Positions 26,114 through 35,196 of a stretch of DNA of 64,000 bases are shown here, in pieces. The notes under the pieces were generated by a model, which saw only the letters and a program-made list of their open reading frames with translations, was not told where the DNA came from and did no database searches. The first letter of the stretch is position 1. Each line of letters opens with the position of its first letter. Origin of the DNA: Desulfosediminicola ganghwensis (GTDB taxonomy: Bacteria; Desulfobacterota; Desulfobulbia; Desulfobulbales; Desulfocapsaceae); NCBI RefSeq assembly GCF_005116675.2, contig NZ_CP050699.1:5078501-5142500 (forward strand), in the 5' to 3' direction. The translations under genes were made by a program, and so were the position numbers.

Positions 26114-26150
26114 AAAGGGTTACAGTCTTCATGACTGTAACCCTTTTTTT
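26114..26150 (+). terminator. Terminator after tRNA-Leu
   Basis: Arms 26114-26127 and 26133-26146 form a 14-base stem with a 5-base loop, followed by a run of T to 26150. Confidence 0.9.
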
Positions 26151-26698
26151 ATTTGATAGTGAAATCATCATCGAATCTCCTTCCTTAATGTAGACAGTGC
26201 TGGCCTGGCGGATTTGCATCCTAAACCAAGTGCATAACTTTATATTCTTTTGTCTTGCCCTGCGTATCCCGGCATACTCTCCATGTCCGATAATCCGTAC
26301 AATCTGCTTTTCGGGCCACAGATACAGAATGCCCAGAAAAGCAGGATGCCGTATATCATGAAATCGCCTTTCACGCAATCATGTTAGAACATCCGGAGGA
26401 TGAGCAGCCAGCCGGAAATGCATACCCTTTCTCCAGCAGCCCAACACAAGCAAGCCCGGCAGGGATCTGATGATGACACTGACACTATGTACATAAGTTA
26501 TAAAAAAACTACTCATTTTCAAAAAATCCCGATACTATAGCCGATCTCAACTGCCAGAGGATCTGTAATCAAAATAATTTTGCCAGGAATTTCGAGCCGA
26601 CTTGATTTCTACATGGTGGTACCACCACCTCCTTCCACTCCAATATTTTCATAATCAAGCACGATTCTTCTTGATATATAAAGAAAATTTAATAAATA

Positions 26699-26858
26699 TT
26701 TCACTTTCACTTTCACTACCCTGCATCATTCTCTTGAAGGGAAAATGAAAACCCTGACAACCCCGCAAGGGTGGCTATATCAATAAAAGTTATAGGTTAT
26801 TTCAGCAAATCTGAACGTTTGCTGCCCTTTCCTTTGCTCCTTTCACTGTTTCACTTTC
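26699..26858 (+). repeat. Two clusters of TTTCAC direct repeats upstream of pckG
   Basis: TTCACTTTCACTTTCAC at about 26699-26716 is three near-perfect hexamer repeats, and TTTCACTGTTTCACTTTC at 26841-26858 gives two more about 125 bases nearer to the promoter. Such phased short repeats can be regulator-binding sites, but simple low-complexity drift is possible. Confidence 0.35.
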
Positions 26859-26925
26859 CGACATACACCTGAAACTTTAACAACTTAGAACGAAACCCAA
26901 CCTCGATCGCCTCCGAAGTCAGACC

Positions 26926-26954
26926 TTGACTGCACTCTGAAAAGACCCTAATAT
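26926..26954 (+). promoter_or_regulatory. Promoter of pckG
   Basis: TTGACT (26926-26931) and TAATAT (26949-26954) have a 17-base spacer. The predicted start is near 26961, giving a leader of about 76 bases. Confidence 0.7.
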
Positions 26955-27036
26955 GAGGCTTCGCACATTAATCATCTGCCTGATTTTTAAGGCGGATGGA
27001 GCAAATATTTCATTTTTCTAATCGAGGAATTCAAGA

Positions 27037-29004
27037 ATGCTTGAACTCAAAAAAGGTGTAGATATCCTGGAAGCAGTCGGAGGAATTGCTACCATAGAGG
27101 ATGCAAAAGCCGTTCTTTCCGAGCGACTTGACGAAACCAACCAGCAAAAGTTATCCGTTGTAAAAAATCAGGATGCTCTCATCAAGATCGCCAACGCTAT
27201 TGTAATGTGCGGCCCTGAGAAAGTTTTCATCAATACCGGCAACGATGATGACCAGCAGTGGATTCGTGAGTATTCCCTGCAAAAAGGTGAAGAAGCCAAG
27301 CTTGCCAAGCCAGGCCACACCATTCACTTTGACCTGCCTCAGGACCAGGCCCGACTGGTGAATCAGACCTATTACATCATCAACGAAGGCGAACAGATGA
27401 GTTCGCTGGCAAAATCGCTCTTACGTGACGAGGCTCTGGACTACGTAAAAGAATTCATGCCCGGCGTTATGGCCAATAAGGTCATGATGATTGGCTTTTA
27501 CGCACGCGGTCCTGTCGGAGCTGAAGCTGCCATCCCAGCCATAGAAATCTCCTCTTCATCCTATGTTATGCATTCTGCCGAGCTCCTCTATCGTAACTGC
27601 TACGAGGCTTTTGACAAGGAAACTGAACGAGCCGGACTTTTTTACACCAACGTGCACGCCGAAGGTAATAATACCCCGGAAGATGTACCCAATGCCCGGA
27701 TTCTTATGGACAGAAGCTGGCAAACCACGTTTTCTACCTTCTGTACTTATGCAGGTAATACCCTGCTGCTTAAAAAAGGTAATCACCGGTTTTCTGTCGA
27801 TTACGCGACCTATTACAAACTTGGCGAGCAAATCTCCGAGCACATGTTTATCACAGGCCTGACCGGTCCCAACGGCAGAAAAACCTTCTTCGCCGGTGCT
27901 GCCCCTTCCGGATGCGGCAAGACAACCACAGCCATGGTCGGTACAGACTTTGTCGGGGATGATCTGGCCCAGATGTGGATCGCAAAGGATGGTTCTTTAC
28001 GGGCAATTAACCCTGAAAAGGGTATTTTTGGCATAGTCGAGGATGTTAACCGGGAAGGTGACCCGTACTTGATGGATTGCCTGCGTGGTGACGGCACCGA
28101 AGTAATCTGGTCCAACGTACTGATAGATGATAAAGGTGTACCGCACTGGGTCGGTAACGGTGAGCCTGTACCAGAGAGAGGCATAAACTTTCAGGGTGAG
28201 TGGTACAATGGCAAACTCAACTCAGACGGCAAGCCAGTTCCCATGTCACACAAAAATTCACGCTGCACCCTGCTTGCATCCGCCATCGCCAATCATGCCA
28301 CCGAGATCTCCGAATCCCCTGAGGGAGTGCCGGTAAAAATTATTACGTATTCCGGTCGTGATGCCGATACCATGCCACCCGTCTGGGTTGCCAAGTCAAT
28401 GAACGAGGGTGTTGTGATAGGCGCTTCCATCGTATCAAAGGCCACGGCTACCGAGGTGGGCGCCTCCGGTGTACGCAGACAACCCTGGGCGAACGCACCT
28501 TTTATCCCCGGTGCTCTTGCCGATTACATGAAAGCTCAGTTTATCTTTTTCAATTCACCCGAGTTTTCCGATTCTGACAGACCAATCATGGCCGGACTCA
28601 ACTATTTCCTCACCCATGAGAACAGAGGTGGTTCAGGGACCGGGTTGCTTGGTGAAAAACGGGATGTGCGCGCCTGGCTCGGCTGGCTTGAACTCTATGC
28701 ACACGGAGATGTAGAGGCCATCGAAACCCCGATCGGCTTGATTCCGAAATATGAAGACCTGAAGAAACTCTTCAATGGAATTGACAAGGAATATCCTAAA
28801 GCTCTCTACAACATGCAGTTTGCCCTCTATGTGGATAATATAGTCGGAAGGATTGATCTTCAAACCGACGCCTACCAGAAAGAGACTGGCATCCCTGTCG
28901 AGCTTTTTGAGGTTTACCAAAGGCAGAGAAATGCGCTTATTGATCTCAAGGCCAAGTACGGAAGTGTTGTCAGTGCTGATGACCTGATCCTGAGTCAGCC
29001 TTAG
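27037..29004 (+). CDS. pckG: Phosphoenolpyruvate carboxykinase (GTP)
   Basis: Interconverts oxaloacetate and phosphoenolpyruvate, probably for gluconeogenesis from acetate or lactate carbon. At 655 residues it is somewhat longer than typical GTP-type enzymes (about 600). The nucleotide-binding loop APSGCGKTTTAM lies near residues 287-298. GTP-family blocks include INPEKGIFGI, the PIMAGLNYFLT segment and ETPIGLIP near residue 565. The GTP-type call rests on these blocks; an ATP-type enzyme would look different overall. GAGGAA precedes the ATG by 8 bases. It is monocistronic, with its own promoter and terminator. Confidence 0.88.
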   Translation: MLELKKGVDILEAVGGIATIEDAKAVLSERLDETNQQKLSVVKNQDALIKIANAIVMCGPEKVFINTGNDDDQQWIREYSLQKGEEAKLAKPGHTIHFDLPQDQARLVNQTYYIINEGEQMSSLAKSLLRDEALDYVKEFMPGVMANKVMMIGFYARGPVGAEAAIPAIEISSSSYVMHSAELLYRNCYEAFDKETERAGLFYTNVHAEGNNTPEDVPNARILMDRSWQTTFSTFCTYAGNTLLLKKGNHRFSVDYATYYKLGEQISEHMFITGLTGPNGRKTFFAGAAPSGCGKTTTAMVGTDFVGDDLAQMWIAKDGSLRAINPEKGIFGIVEDVNREGDPYLMDCLRGDGTEVIWSNVLIDDKGVPHWVGNGEPVPERGINFQGEWYNGKLNSDGKPVPMSHKNSRCTLLASAIANHATEISESPEGVPVKIITYSGRDADTMPPVWVAKSMNEGVVIGASIVSKATATEVGASGVRRQPWANAPFIPGALADYMKAQFIFFNSPEFSDSDRPIMAGLNYFLTHENRGGSGTGLLGEKRDVRAWLGWLELYAHGDVEAIETPIGLIPKYEDLKKLFNGIDKEYPKALYNMQFALYVDNIVGRIDLQTDAYQKETGIPVELFEVYQRQRNALIDLKAKYGSVVSADDLILSQP

Positions 29005-29057
29005 GCGGAAACAGCTTTTTCACCGCTCTGAAAACGAGTTACATACCAGAAAATTCA

Positions 29058-29087
29058 GGTCGAGGGTCCCCACCCTCGGCCTTTTTT
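29058..29087 (+). terminator. Terminator after pckG
   Basis: GGTCGAGGGT (29058-29067) pairs with ACCCTCGGCC (29072-29081) through a 4-base loop and is followed by TTTTTTGTTTTTT. It is a strong rho-independent terminator 54 bases past the stop. Confidence 0.92.
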
Positions 29088-29272
29088 GTTTTTTGGGAAA
29101 AAATACGTCTTGCTTACAAACAGTTACCTTGCCAACTCAGCCAACCGGACCTATTGTAGAGGCTGATAAGTTATGAGAGAAAAAACGCCTGACAACACAA
29201 ACCACGCAACCTCATCTACATAACCTCGCTACACGCACATCAGGATGCTCCCCGTAATTTCCAGGATTGAAC

Positions 29273-30166
29273 GTGACTGAAAACCAGCACCCTACCCAGA
29301 CAGTTACCCAGACCAATAACCAACAACAGGCAAACCTCTTTTCACTGGTGCTCTCTGCAGCACGAATCAATCACACTGTGCAAAAGATTGATTCCGCCAA
29401 CTGGGAGATACACGTCAACCATCAGGATTACCCCAAGGCCGATTACGAATTGGGTGTCTTTATCGAGGAAAATCGAAACTGGCCGCCAAGCCAACCGGCT
29501 CAGGATCAATTTGCCCCAATATTTCAGGCACACACCCTGCTCCTGATTGGCATAATGGTTCTCTTTTTTTCTGTTACCGGAAGCTGGTCACCACTGTCGG
29601 AGTGGTTTCAACAAGGCGCAGTCAACTCCAGCCAGATTCTTAACGATGGGGAATATTACCGGCTGGTAACTGCACTGACACTTCATTCAGACATAGTTCA
29701 CTTGTTGAGTAATTGCTTTCTTGGCGCTTTCCTGTTGCACTTTTATTTTCGCATTCTCGGAAACGGAATCGGCCTGGCCGCCCTGCTTGTTGCTGCAACT
29801 TCAGCAAATATGCTGAATGTTATCGGTCACGGGCCAGGCCATCTCTCTGTTGGTTTTTCCACAGCGGTTTTCTCGGTAATTGGAATATTATCTGCTATTA
29901 ATTTCCGACATTACAAATTGAAACGTCCAGCCAGACTGCTGCTACCGCTCATGGCAGGGGCTGCGCTGCTGGCAATGCTCGGCAGTAGCGGAGAAAGAAC
30001 AGACCTGGGCGCCCATTTCTACGGCTTGGCAACAGGGCTTATTACTGGTTTATTTTTAAGTTTTGAGACGGTCCTTAGACAGAGGGAAAAATTTAAACTG
30101 CAGCTTATACTGGCACTATCAAGCTGGTTTATTGTACTCATGGCATGGTATTATGCTATCAATTGA
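29273..30166 (+). CDS. Rhomboid-family intramembrane serine protease
   Basis: Membrane protease of the rhomboid type, which cleaves substrates within the bilayer. With the GTG start at 29273 it has 297 residues; AGGA lies 6 bases before this GTG and directly abuts the alternative TTG at 29267. A soluble N-terminal part of about 85 residues is followed by about seven hydrophobic segments. Catalytic signatures are HLLSNCFLG near residue 145, the serine in GFSTAVFSVIG (S196), and H248 in GAHFYGLATGL, so the Ser-His dyad is intact. The serine motif begins GFS rather than the usual GASG. Substrates are unknown. It stands alone between pckG and hflK. Confidence 0.85.
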   Translation: MTENQHPTQTVTQTNNQQQANLFSLVLSAARINHTVQKIDSANWEIHVNHQDYPKADYELGVFIEENRNWPPSQPAQDQFAPIFQAHTLLLIGIMVLFFSVTGSWSPLSEWFQQGAVNSSQILNDGEYYRLVTALTLHSDIVHLLSNCFLGAFLLHFYFRILGNGIGLAALLVAATSANMLNVIGHGPGHLSVGFSTAVFSVIGILSAINFRHYKLKRPARLLLPLMAGAALLAMLGSSGERTDLGAHFYGLATGLITGLFLSFETVLRQREKFKLQLILALSSWFIVLMAWYYAIN

Positions 30167-30350
30167 CGCCATACCCGTGCCCAACCGCCGAATCGGGTTG
30201 AAATATTGATACGATTTGGTAGCATCTAAAACAGTAAAGACTTACCTGTTTAGACTTAAAAGTTTATAGAGTTATTCACTTTTTTTCACCCGGACACTGA
30301 CATGGTTAACTCAGTGTTATCCGGAACATTTCAGTTTAGGAGATTTTTCT

Positions 30351-31463
30351 ATGTCCATGCAGGATCAACAGCCTCCTTGGGGCCGCAAAAACAAGCCCCA
30401 GACTCCGGAAGAAATGGTTGCACAGCTTATAAAAAAGCTGCAGGATTTCTTCTCGGAAAACCAGAAACAAAGTCCCGGCCCAAACGGCTCCACGCCAGAA
30501 CGCAAGCCGGTCAATCCTTTTGCCAGCATAAGCAAAATTCTAGCTATCATCCTTGTGCTCATCATGATCCAAGGTGTCTACTCATCGGTATTCAAGATCC
30601 AGCCCAGTGAAGTCGGTGTAGTACTTCGACTTGGTAAATACGTTCGTACCGTTGACCCGGGTCTGCACTTCAAGCTTCCCTACCTCGAAGCTCTGTACAA
30701 AGTCGATATTGGGCAGATCAGAAAGCAGGAATTCGGTTTCAGAACCCGCTCCAGCCAAGTCAGTTCATTTGACAGAAGCGCCTATGAAATGGAATCACTG
30801 ATGCTGACCGCAGACAAAAACGTCATCAACGTTGCCTGGATCGTTCAGTACAAAATCAGCGACCCTTACCAGTATCTTTTCAAAGTAAAAGATGTCACAC
30901 AGTCTGTTCACGATGCCTCCGAAAGTGTGACCCGTCGTATCGTGGGTAACATGGACTTCGACTATGTTCTCAGTAACCGTGACCTGCTCGCTGCAAGCGT
31001 AAAGAGCGAACTGCAGACAGAGCTGAACAGGTTCGAGGCTGGTGTCACTCTGGTTACCGTACAGTTCCAGGATATCAATCCACCGGAACAGGTTAAACCT
31101 GCCTTTAACGAAGTGAACGCTGCCGACCAGGACATGAGACGTCTGGTTAACGAGGCACAGGCCCAGTACAACAAAGTTATCCCTAAAGCTCGCGGTACCG
31201 CACTGCAGATTATGGAAGAGGCTCGTGGTTACGCCGCTGAGAGATTGAACGAAGCCAACGGTCAGACAGACAGGTTCCTCTCCATTCTGAAAGAATACGA
31301 AAAATCACCCGAGGTAACCCGCACCCGTATGTACATCGAGACGATGCAGGACGTGCTGCCCAATGTCGAGTCTGTATACATCATCGACGAGAATCAGCAG
31401 TCGCCAATTCCGCTTTTGAACATTGGCAGCTCACCAGCTATCGCAGCCCCGAAGACCAACTAG
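30351..31463 (+). CDS. hflK: HflK, SPFH-domain regulator of membrane proteolysis
   Basis: HflK forms with HflC a large membrane ring around the FtsH protease. The protein has 370 residues. A Gly/Pro-rich cytoplasmic N-terminus (GRKNKPQTPEEMVAQ) precedes one transmembrane helix at about 60-80. Next come the SPFH/Band 7 domain (about 85-260, QPSEVGVVLRLGKYVRTVDP) and a helical C-terminal region (LVNEAQAQYNKVIPKARGTA). Start MSMQDQQPPWG follows TTTAGGAGA. hflC begins 24 bases downstream, and the pair ends in a shared terminator. Confidence 0.96.
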   Translation: MSMQDQQPPWGRKNKPQTPEEMVAQLIKKLQDFFSENQKQSPGPNGSTPERKPVNPFASISKILAIILVLIMIQGVYSSVFKIQPSEVGVVLRLGKYVRTVDPGLHFKLPYLEALYKVDIGQIRKQEFGFRTRSSQVSSFDRSAYEMESLMLTADKNVINVAWIVQYKISDPYQYLFKVKDVTQSVHDASESVTRRIVGNMDFDYVLSNRDLLAASVKSELQTELNRFEAGVTLVTVQFQDINPPEQVKPAFNEVNAADQDMRRLVNEAQAQYNKVIPKARGTALQIMEEARGYAAERLNEANGQTDRFLSILKEYEKSPEVTRTRMYIETMQDVLPNVESVYIIDENQQSPIPLLNIGSSPAIAAPKTN

Positions 31464-31487
31464 TGTGGAAACCATAAGGAAGCACAG

Positions 31488-32432
31488 ATGAAACAAATAA
31501 TACAGTTTTTCTCAGTCGGCCTCATTCTCCTGGCTATCACTGTCATATATGACGGCTTTTATATTTTAGAAGAAGGTCAGCAGGCTGTTGTCACCCAGTT
31601 CGGTGCACCTGTCGGCGACCCCGTAACCGATGCCGGACTGCATTTAAAGATGCCATTTATCCAGCAGGTTAATGAGTTTGAAAAGAAGATCCAGATCTGG
31701 GACGGTGAACCAAACCAGATCCCTACCAATGATAAGACTTTCGTGTTCCTCGACATTACCGCTCGCTGGAAAATCTCCGACGCACTCCGGTATCTGCAGG
31801 CAGCAAGTGGTTCTGAGGTTCGGGCCCAGTCCCTTCTGGATGACATTATCGGCGGTACCGTTCGCGATATGGTGAACAAAAATAATCTGATTGAGATTAT
31901 CCGCAGTTCTGATTGGTCTGAAGATACCATGACCCCCGGCATCAGTAATGAGGCTATGGGGACCAGACCGGTGATGGGTCGCGACAAAATTGCCGACATT
32001 ATCCTCGAGACCGCAGGCAGGGCAACCCCACAATACGGCATTGAGCTGGTTGACGTAATGATCAAACGCGTCAACTACATCGAATCCGTACGTGAGAGAG
32101 TTTATGACAGAATGATCTCCGAAAGACAGAGAATCGCTGCAGAGAAACGTTCTTTCGGTGAAGGTCAGAAGAATGAGATTCTCGGTACCATTGAGCGAGA
32201 GCTGAAAGAGATCATCTCCAACGCCAACCGTGAAGCACTGATAATCCGCGGTAATGCTGATGCCGAGGCAACCCAGATTTATGGTGATGCTTACTCTCAG
32301 AACCCTGACTTCTATCAGTTCCTCAAGACTCTTGAAAGCTATGATAAGGTCATTGGTGGTAACACCAATCTGGTTATCTCTTCGGATTCCGATCTCTATC
32401 GCTACCTGAAAAGTGTAGAACCAACCAAATAA
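31488..32432 (+). CDS. hflC: HflC, SPFH-domain partner of HflK
   Basis: Partner of HflK in the FtsH-associated membrane complex. The 314-residue protein begins with an uncleaved signal anchor (about 3-22, IIQFFSVGLILLAITVIYDG). The SPFH/Band 7 domain follows (EEGQQAVVTQFGAPVGDPVT onward), then a long helical segment (YDRMISERQRIAAEKRSFGE). The C-terminal tail has ANREALIIRGNADAEATQIY and YSQNPDFYQFLKTLESY, typical of HflC. It has the usual length and lies directly after hflK. Confidence 0.96.
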   Translation: MKQIIQFFSVGLILLAITVIYDGFYILEEGQQAVVTQFGAPVGDPVTDAGLHLKMPFIQQVNEFEKKIQIWDGEPNQIPTNDKTFVFLDITARWKISDALRYLQAASGSEVRAQSLLDDIIGGTVRDMVNKNNLIEIIRSSDWSEDTMTPGISNEAMGTRPVMGRDKIADIILETAGRATPQYGIELVDVMIKRVNYIESVRERVYDRMISERQRIAAEKRSFGEGQKNEILGTIERELKEIISNANREALIIRGNADAEATQIYGDAYSQNPDFYQFLKTLESYDKVIGGNTNLVISSDSDLYRYLKSVEPTK

Positions 32433-32461
32433 GCTTACAGAACTTCGGAGTACTAACGAAA

Positions 32462-32500
32462 AAGGGGGACATTGCTTGCGCAACGTCCCTCTTTTTTATT
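32462..32500 (+). terminator. Terminator after hflKC
   Basis: GGGACATTG and CAACGTCCC pair with one mismatch around a short loop, flanked by A-rich and T-rich arms, and are followed by CTTTTTTATT. It lies about 30 bases past the hflC stop and also faces the minus-strand gene that ends at 32530. Confidence 0.85.
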
Positions 32501-32529
32501 GGCGTAATTAAAGCAGGTTCACAGCTTGA

Positions 32530-33207
32530 TTACGAATCCAGGCCATCACTTGTTCCGGGATAAGCTGGTTTCTGCTCAGGTTTATACGGTATACGTCCTT
32601 TCGTCTCCAGTAGTTCCTGGAATTGATCCAATTCTGCATTTGACTCAAGACTCTCGACATCGAGCTTTTCAAAGCGACAGTTACATTTATTCAACTGACC
32701 GTCGCACCATGGACAAATCTCCACAGGGCAACCCAGTACATGAACCTGGCCCACTGCAACCTGGCAGGCGGGGCAGACTTCTTCGCCAATTTCTACGGCA
32801 AGTTCTTCCTGCTCTTCGATCGGGCTGTAGGACTTAACAAACTCATCATTCATGCCATGACCGAAAAACTGAAGGATGTCAGCGGGTACTTCATCCTGAT
32901 TGAATTCTCCGAGGATTTGTGCCTGCCCTTCAGATACCACAGCATTATACACATGGTTGGCAGTAGTCAACGCCAACAGGATGACTCCCTGAATAGTGTC
33001 CAGTCGCTGAATTTTTACCACAGCCTCTTCCCGGGTTTCCGGCAACACCCTGTAAAACTCAAGCAAAACCTCCAGCGCTTCAGAGTTATTTTTGTATTTC
33101 TCGACCAATTTTTTCGCTGAATCTCTCTCGGAATCGGTTACCCCGTACTCGATAAATATATCTAGTTCTCCGATCAACTTCTGCTGGGACTTCTCGGGCA
33201 ACATCAT
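32530..33207 (-). CDS. Uncharacterised protein with a cysteine-rich zinc-type motif
   Basis: A 225-residue protein of unknown function from the ATG at 33207, which has AGGAG 8 bases upstream; a longer frame from 33264 lacks such a site. The first ~140 residues are helical and charged (ELDIFIEYGVTDSERDSAKK). Around residues 143-176 is a cysteine cluster C-x2-C-x11-C-x4-C-x2-C-x6-C-x-C containing VHVLGCPVEICPWCDGQL. This resembles the H-x2-G-C-x2-E-x-C-P-x-C-x2-Q-L motif found in various uncharacterised bacterial proteins and probably binds zinc. It is convergent with hflC and divergent from gltA. No functional link is evident. Confidence 0.75.
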   Translation of the reverse strand: MMLPEKSQQKLIGELDIFIEYGVTDSERDSAKKLVEKYKNNSEALEVLLEFYRVLPETREEAVVKIQRLDTIQGVILLALTTANHVYNAVVSEGQAQILGEFNQDEVPADILQFFGHGMNDEFVKSYSPIEEQEELAVEIGEEVCPACQVAVGQVHVLGCPVEICPWCDGQLNKCNCRFEKLDVESLESNAELDQFQELLETKGRIPYKPEQKPAYPGTSDGLDS

Positions 33208-33804
33208 TTTCCTGACTCCTGTATTATCAATTCTCAATGTAAAAGTATTATTTTCAGGCCACACTGCCTGGCTAAACCTCAGTCACTTTTTTTGCAAACC
33301 GCTATAAATTACACACCCGTCATTTACCAGGCACTAAAAATTGTCGCAAACAGTAGCTTGAAATACATTCAGGAGTGGTGCTCACCCATCAAAACAGTAC
33401 CCCAGCTCATGAGCTGACAGGTGGCTACCTGCAAGAGCTCAACTTTGATTGTTGCGTAACCTTCGTACAGCCTCATGCGAACCGCTATGCCCCGCCTGAC
33501 GGGCAACCACATCGAAATAAAAAGAAAAATTGCGTTGTTCTCTATTTTCGGCTATATTACTGACGAATCGATGGAAATACGGTCCCAACATGGTCATCTG
33601 TTCACCCCGCTATCAGCACCATGCCAGCCCGCCAGGACCGCTCCTTTCGGCAGCAAATTTCATGCACCCAGACATTTTCATTCTACTGTAATCGTACCGT
33701 CTGTGCATCAATCAGCAGTAACTTTCCCTAACGCTTGCCGAATAAATTACTGAAGTGTGTGTTACCATTTCTGGTCACCGTTTCAACAGCTACGAGGTAT
33801 ACCT
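33208..33804 (+). other. Intergenic region upstream of gltA
   Basis: About 600 bases between divergent genes. It includes a good plus-strand promoter for gltA at 33530-33558 and a leader of about 240 bases. Short plus-strand frames at 33375-33753 have no recognisable content and are not called. Confidence 0.5.
33530..33558 (+). promoter_or_regulatory. Promoter of citrate synthase gene
   Basis: TTGCGT (33530-33535) and TATATT (33553-33558) are separated by 17 bases. The start would be near 33565, giving a long leader to the ATG at 33805. Confidence 0.55.
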
Positions 33805-35103
33805 ATGTCCCAGGAATTTGCGCAGCTTTGTATTGATGGTCAAACCTATACTCTTCCGATCGTTGAAGGTACTGCTGGTCAAAAAGCTATTGATATCAGA
33901 ACGCTACTTAAAGATAGCGGCTACATCACTCTCGACAGCGGCTACATGAATACCGGCTCCTGCACCAGTTCCATTACCTATCTCGACGGCGGAAAAGGAA
34001 TTCTCAACTACCGCGGTTACGCCATTGAAGATCTCGCAGAAAACTGCCAGTTCATCGAAGTAGCCTACCTTATCCTCAATGGGGAACTGCCGAACTTTGA
34101 GCAACTCGAACAGTTCAAAAGGGATATGCGTCGGTTTGCCCTGATTCATGAGGACATGATCCATTTCTTCGATCACTTCCCGCCTAACGCCTCACCAATG
34201 TCCATCCTTTCCACCATGGTTGGTTCGCTGCACAATTTCTACCCGGAAATGGATGTCGAAGAAGATCCTTATGGCGGAATTATTGTAACCACTGCACGAC
34301 TAGTGTCAAAAATCAGAACAATCGCAGCCTTTTCCTATAAAAAGAATATAGGCCATCCATTGGTCTACCCCAATGCAAAATTGAACTATGTGCAGAACTT
34401 CCTGCACATGATGTTCGATCGTCCAAATATGCCCTACGTCATCAAACCTGAAGTGGCTTCCGCATTGAACAAACTGCTCATTCTCCACGCCGACCATGAG
34501 CAGAATTGCTCAACATCAACTGTCCGCCTGGTAGGCAGCGCCGGAGTTAACCTCTACGCTTCGATCTCAGCAGGCATCAGCGCCCTCTGGGGGCCGCTCC
34601 ATGGTGGTGCCAACCAGGCAGTTCTTGAAATGCTCGAACTGATCTATGCAGATGACTGTAATTACAAAAAATATATAGAGAAGGCCAAAGATAAAAATGA
34701 TCCGTTCAGGCTCTCCGGTTTCGGCCACAGGGTATATAAGACATTCGATCCGCGTGCTAAAATCATCAAGGATGCCTGCCATGAAGTGCTTGTTGCTCTG
34801 GAAATTGAGGATCCATTGCTTGACATTGCACTGGAACTTGAGGAACGCGTAAGAAAAGACGATTATTTTCTCTCCAGAAACCTCTACCCCAATGTGGACT
34901 TTTACAGCGGTATCATTTACCGGGCCATAGGCATTCCCACAAATATGTTTACCGTTATGTTTGCTCTCGGCCGACTGCCAGGCTGGATTGCCCAGTGGCG
35001 TGAAATGAAAGAAGATAAACACAATTCAAAAATCGGCAGACCCCGACAGGTATATACTGGCCACAATCTCCGACAATTCATACCGATGCACCAGCGCAAG
35101 TAA
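33805..35103 (+). CDS. gltA: Citrate synthase
   Basis: Condenses acetyl-CoA and oxaloacetate into citrate. The start is the ATG at 33805 (MSQEFAQLCIDGQTYTLPIV), preceded by CGAGGT; an upstream GTG frame from 33757 is not supported. The 432 residues match the long bacterial hexameric type. An N-terminal domain is followed by ILNYRGYAIEDLAENCQFIE near residue 70. The catalytic histidines lie in HADHEQNCSTSTVR (about 231-244) and ISALWGPLHGGANQAVLEML, and the catalytic aspartate is in NVDFYSGI near residue 370. Start-to-stop context and the bidirectional terminator show a single-gene unit. The presence of Si-type synthase suggests a working oxidative or biosynthetic TCA branch. Confidence 0.96.
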   Translation: MSQEFAQLCIDGQTYTLPIVEGTAGQKAIDIRTLLKDSGYITLDSGYMNTGSCTSSITYLDGGKGILNYRGYAIEDLAENCQFIEVAYLILNGELPNFEQLEQFKRDMRRFALIHEDMIHFFDHFPPNASPMSILSTMVGSLHNFYPEMDVEEDPYGGIIVTTARLVSKIRTIAAFSYKKNIGHPLVYPNAKLNYVQNFLHMMFDRPNMPYVIKPEVASALNKLLILHADHEQNCSTSTVRLVGSAGVNLYASISAGISALWGPLHGGANQAVLEMLELIYADDCNYKKYIEKAKDKNDPFRLSGFGHRVYKTFDPRAKIIKDACHEVLVALEIEDPLLDIALELEERVRKDDYFLSRNLYPNVDFYSGIIYRAIGIPTNMFTVMFALGRLPGWIAQWREMKEDKHNSKIGRPRQVYTGHNLRQFIPMHQRK

Positions 35104-35129
35104 TTCAGCATACCCGGTTCTGCAAAATA

Positions 35130-35164
35130 AAAAGGGAGCGAATCCGGCTGGATCGCTCCCTTTT
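35130..35164. terminator. Bidirectional terminator between gltA and polA
   Basis: AAAAGGGAGCGA (35130-35141) and TCGCTCCCTTTT (35153-35164) form a perfect 12-base stem. T-rich tails occur on both strands (TTTTCTT on plus, TTTTATTTT on minus), so it can stop both convergent transcripts. Confidence 0.9.
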
Positions 35165-35196
35165 CTTATGCAATTACGCCCATGCAAAAATGGTTA

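Larger units (their letters stand above)
26151..27036 (+). other. Long intergenic region upstream of pckG
   Basis: Nearly 890 bases with no supported gene. It holds a promoter 80 bases upstream of the pckG ATG and two groups of TTTCAC repeats further up. A minus-strand frame at 25992-26378 overlaps the tRNA and is not credible. No known riboswitch was recognised. Confidence 0.5.

Noticed and set aside
25992..26378. A 128-codon minus-strand frame
   Set aside because: It overlaps tRNA-Leu and its terminator, so it cannot be a normal gene.
26699..26858. TTTCAC repeats considered as a CRISPR array
   Set aside because: Repeats are only 6 bases with no spacers of even length and no cas genes nearby.
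33375..33753. Short plus-strand frames upstream of gltA
   Set aside because: They overlap the gltA promoter and leader and have no recognisable content.
33757..33804. Upstream GTG extension of citrate synthase
   Set aside because: The added residues are not conserved in citrate synthases, and the ATG at 33805 has a better ribosome-binding site.
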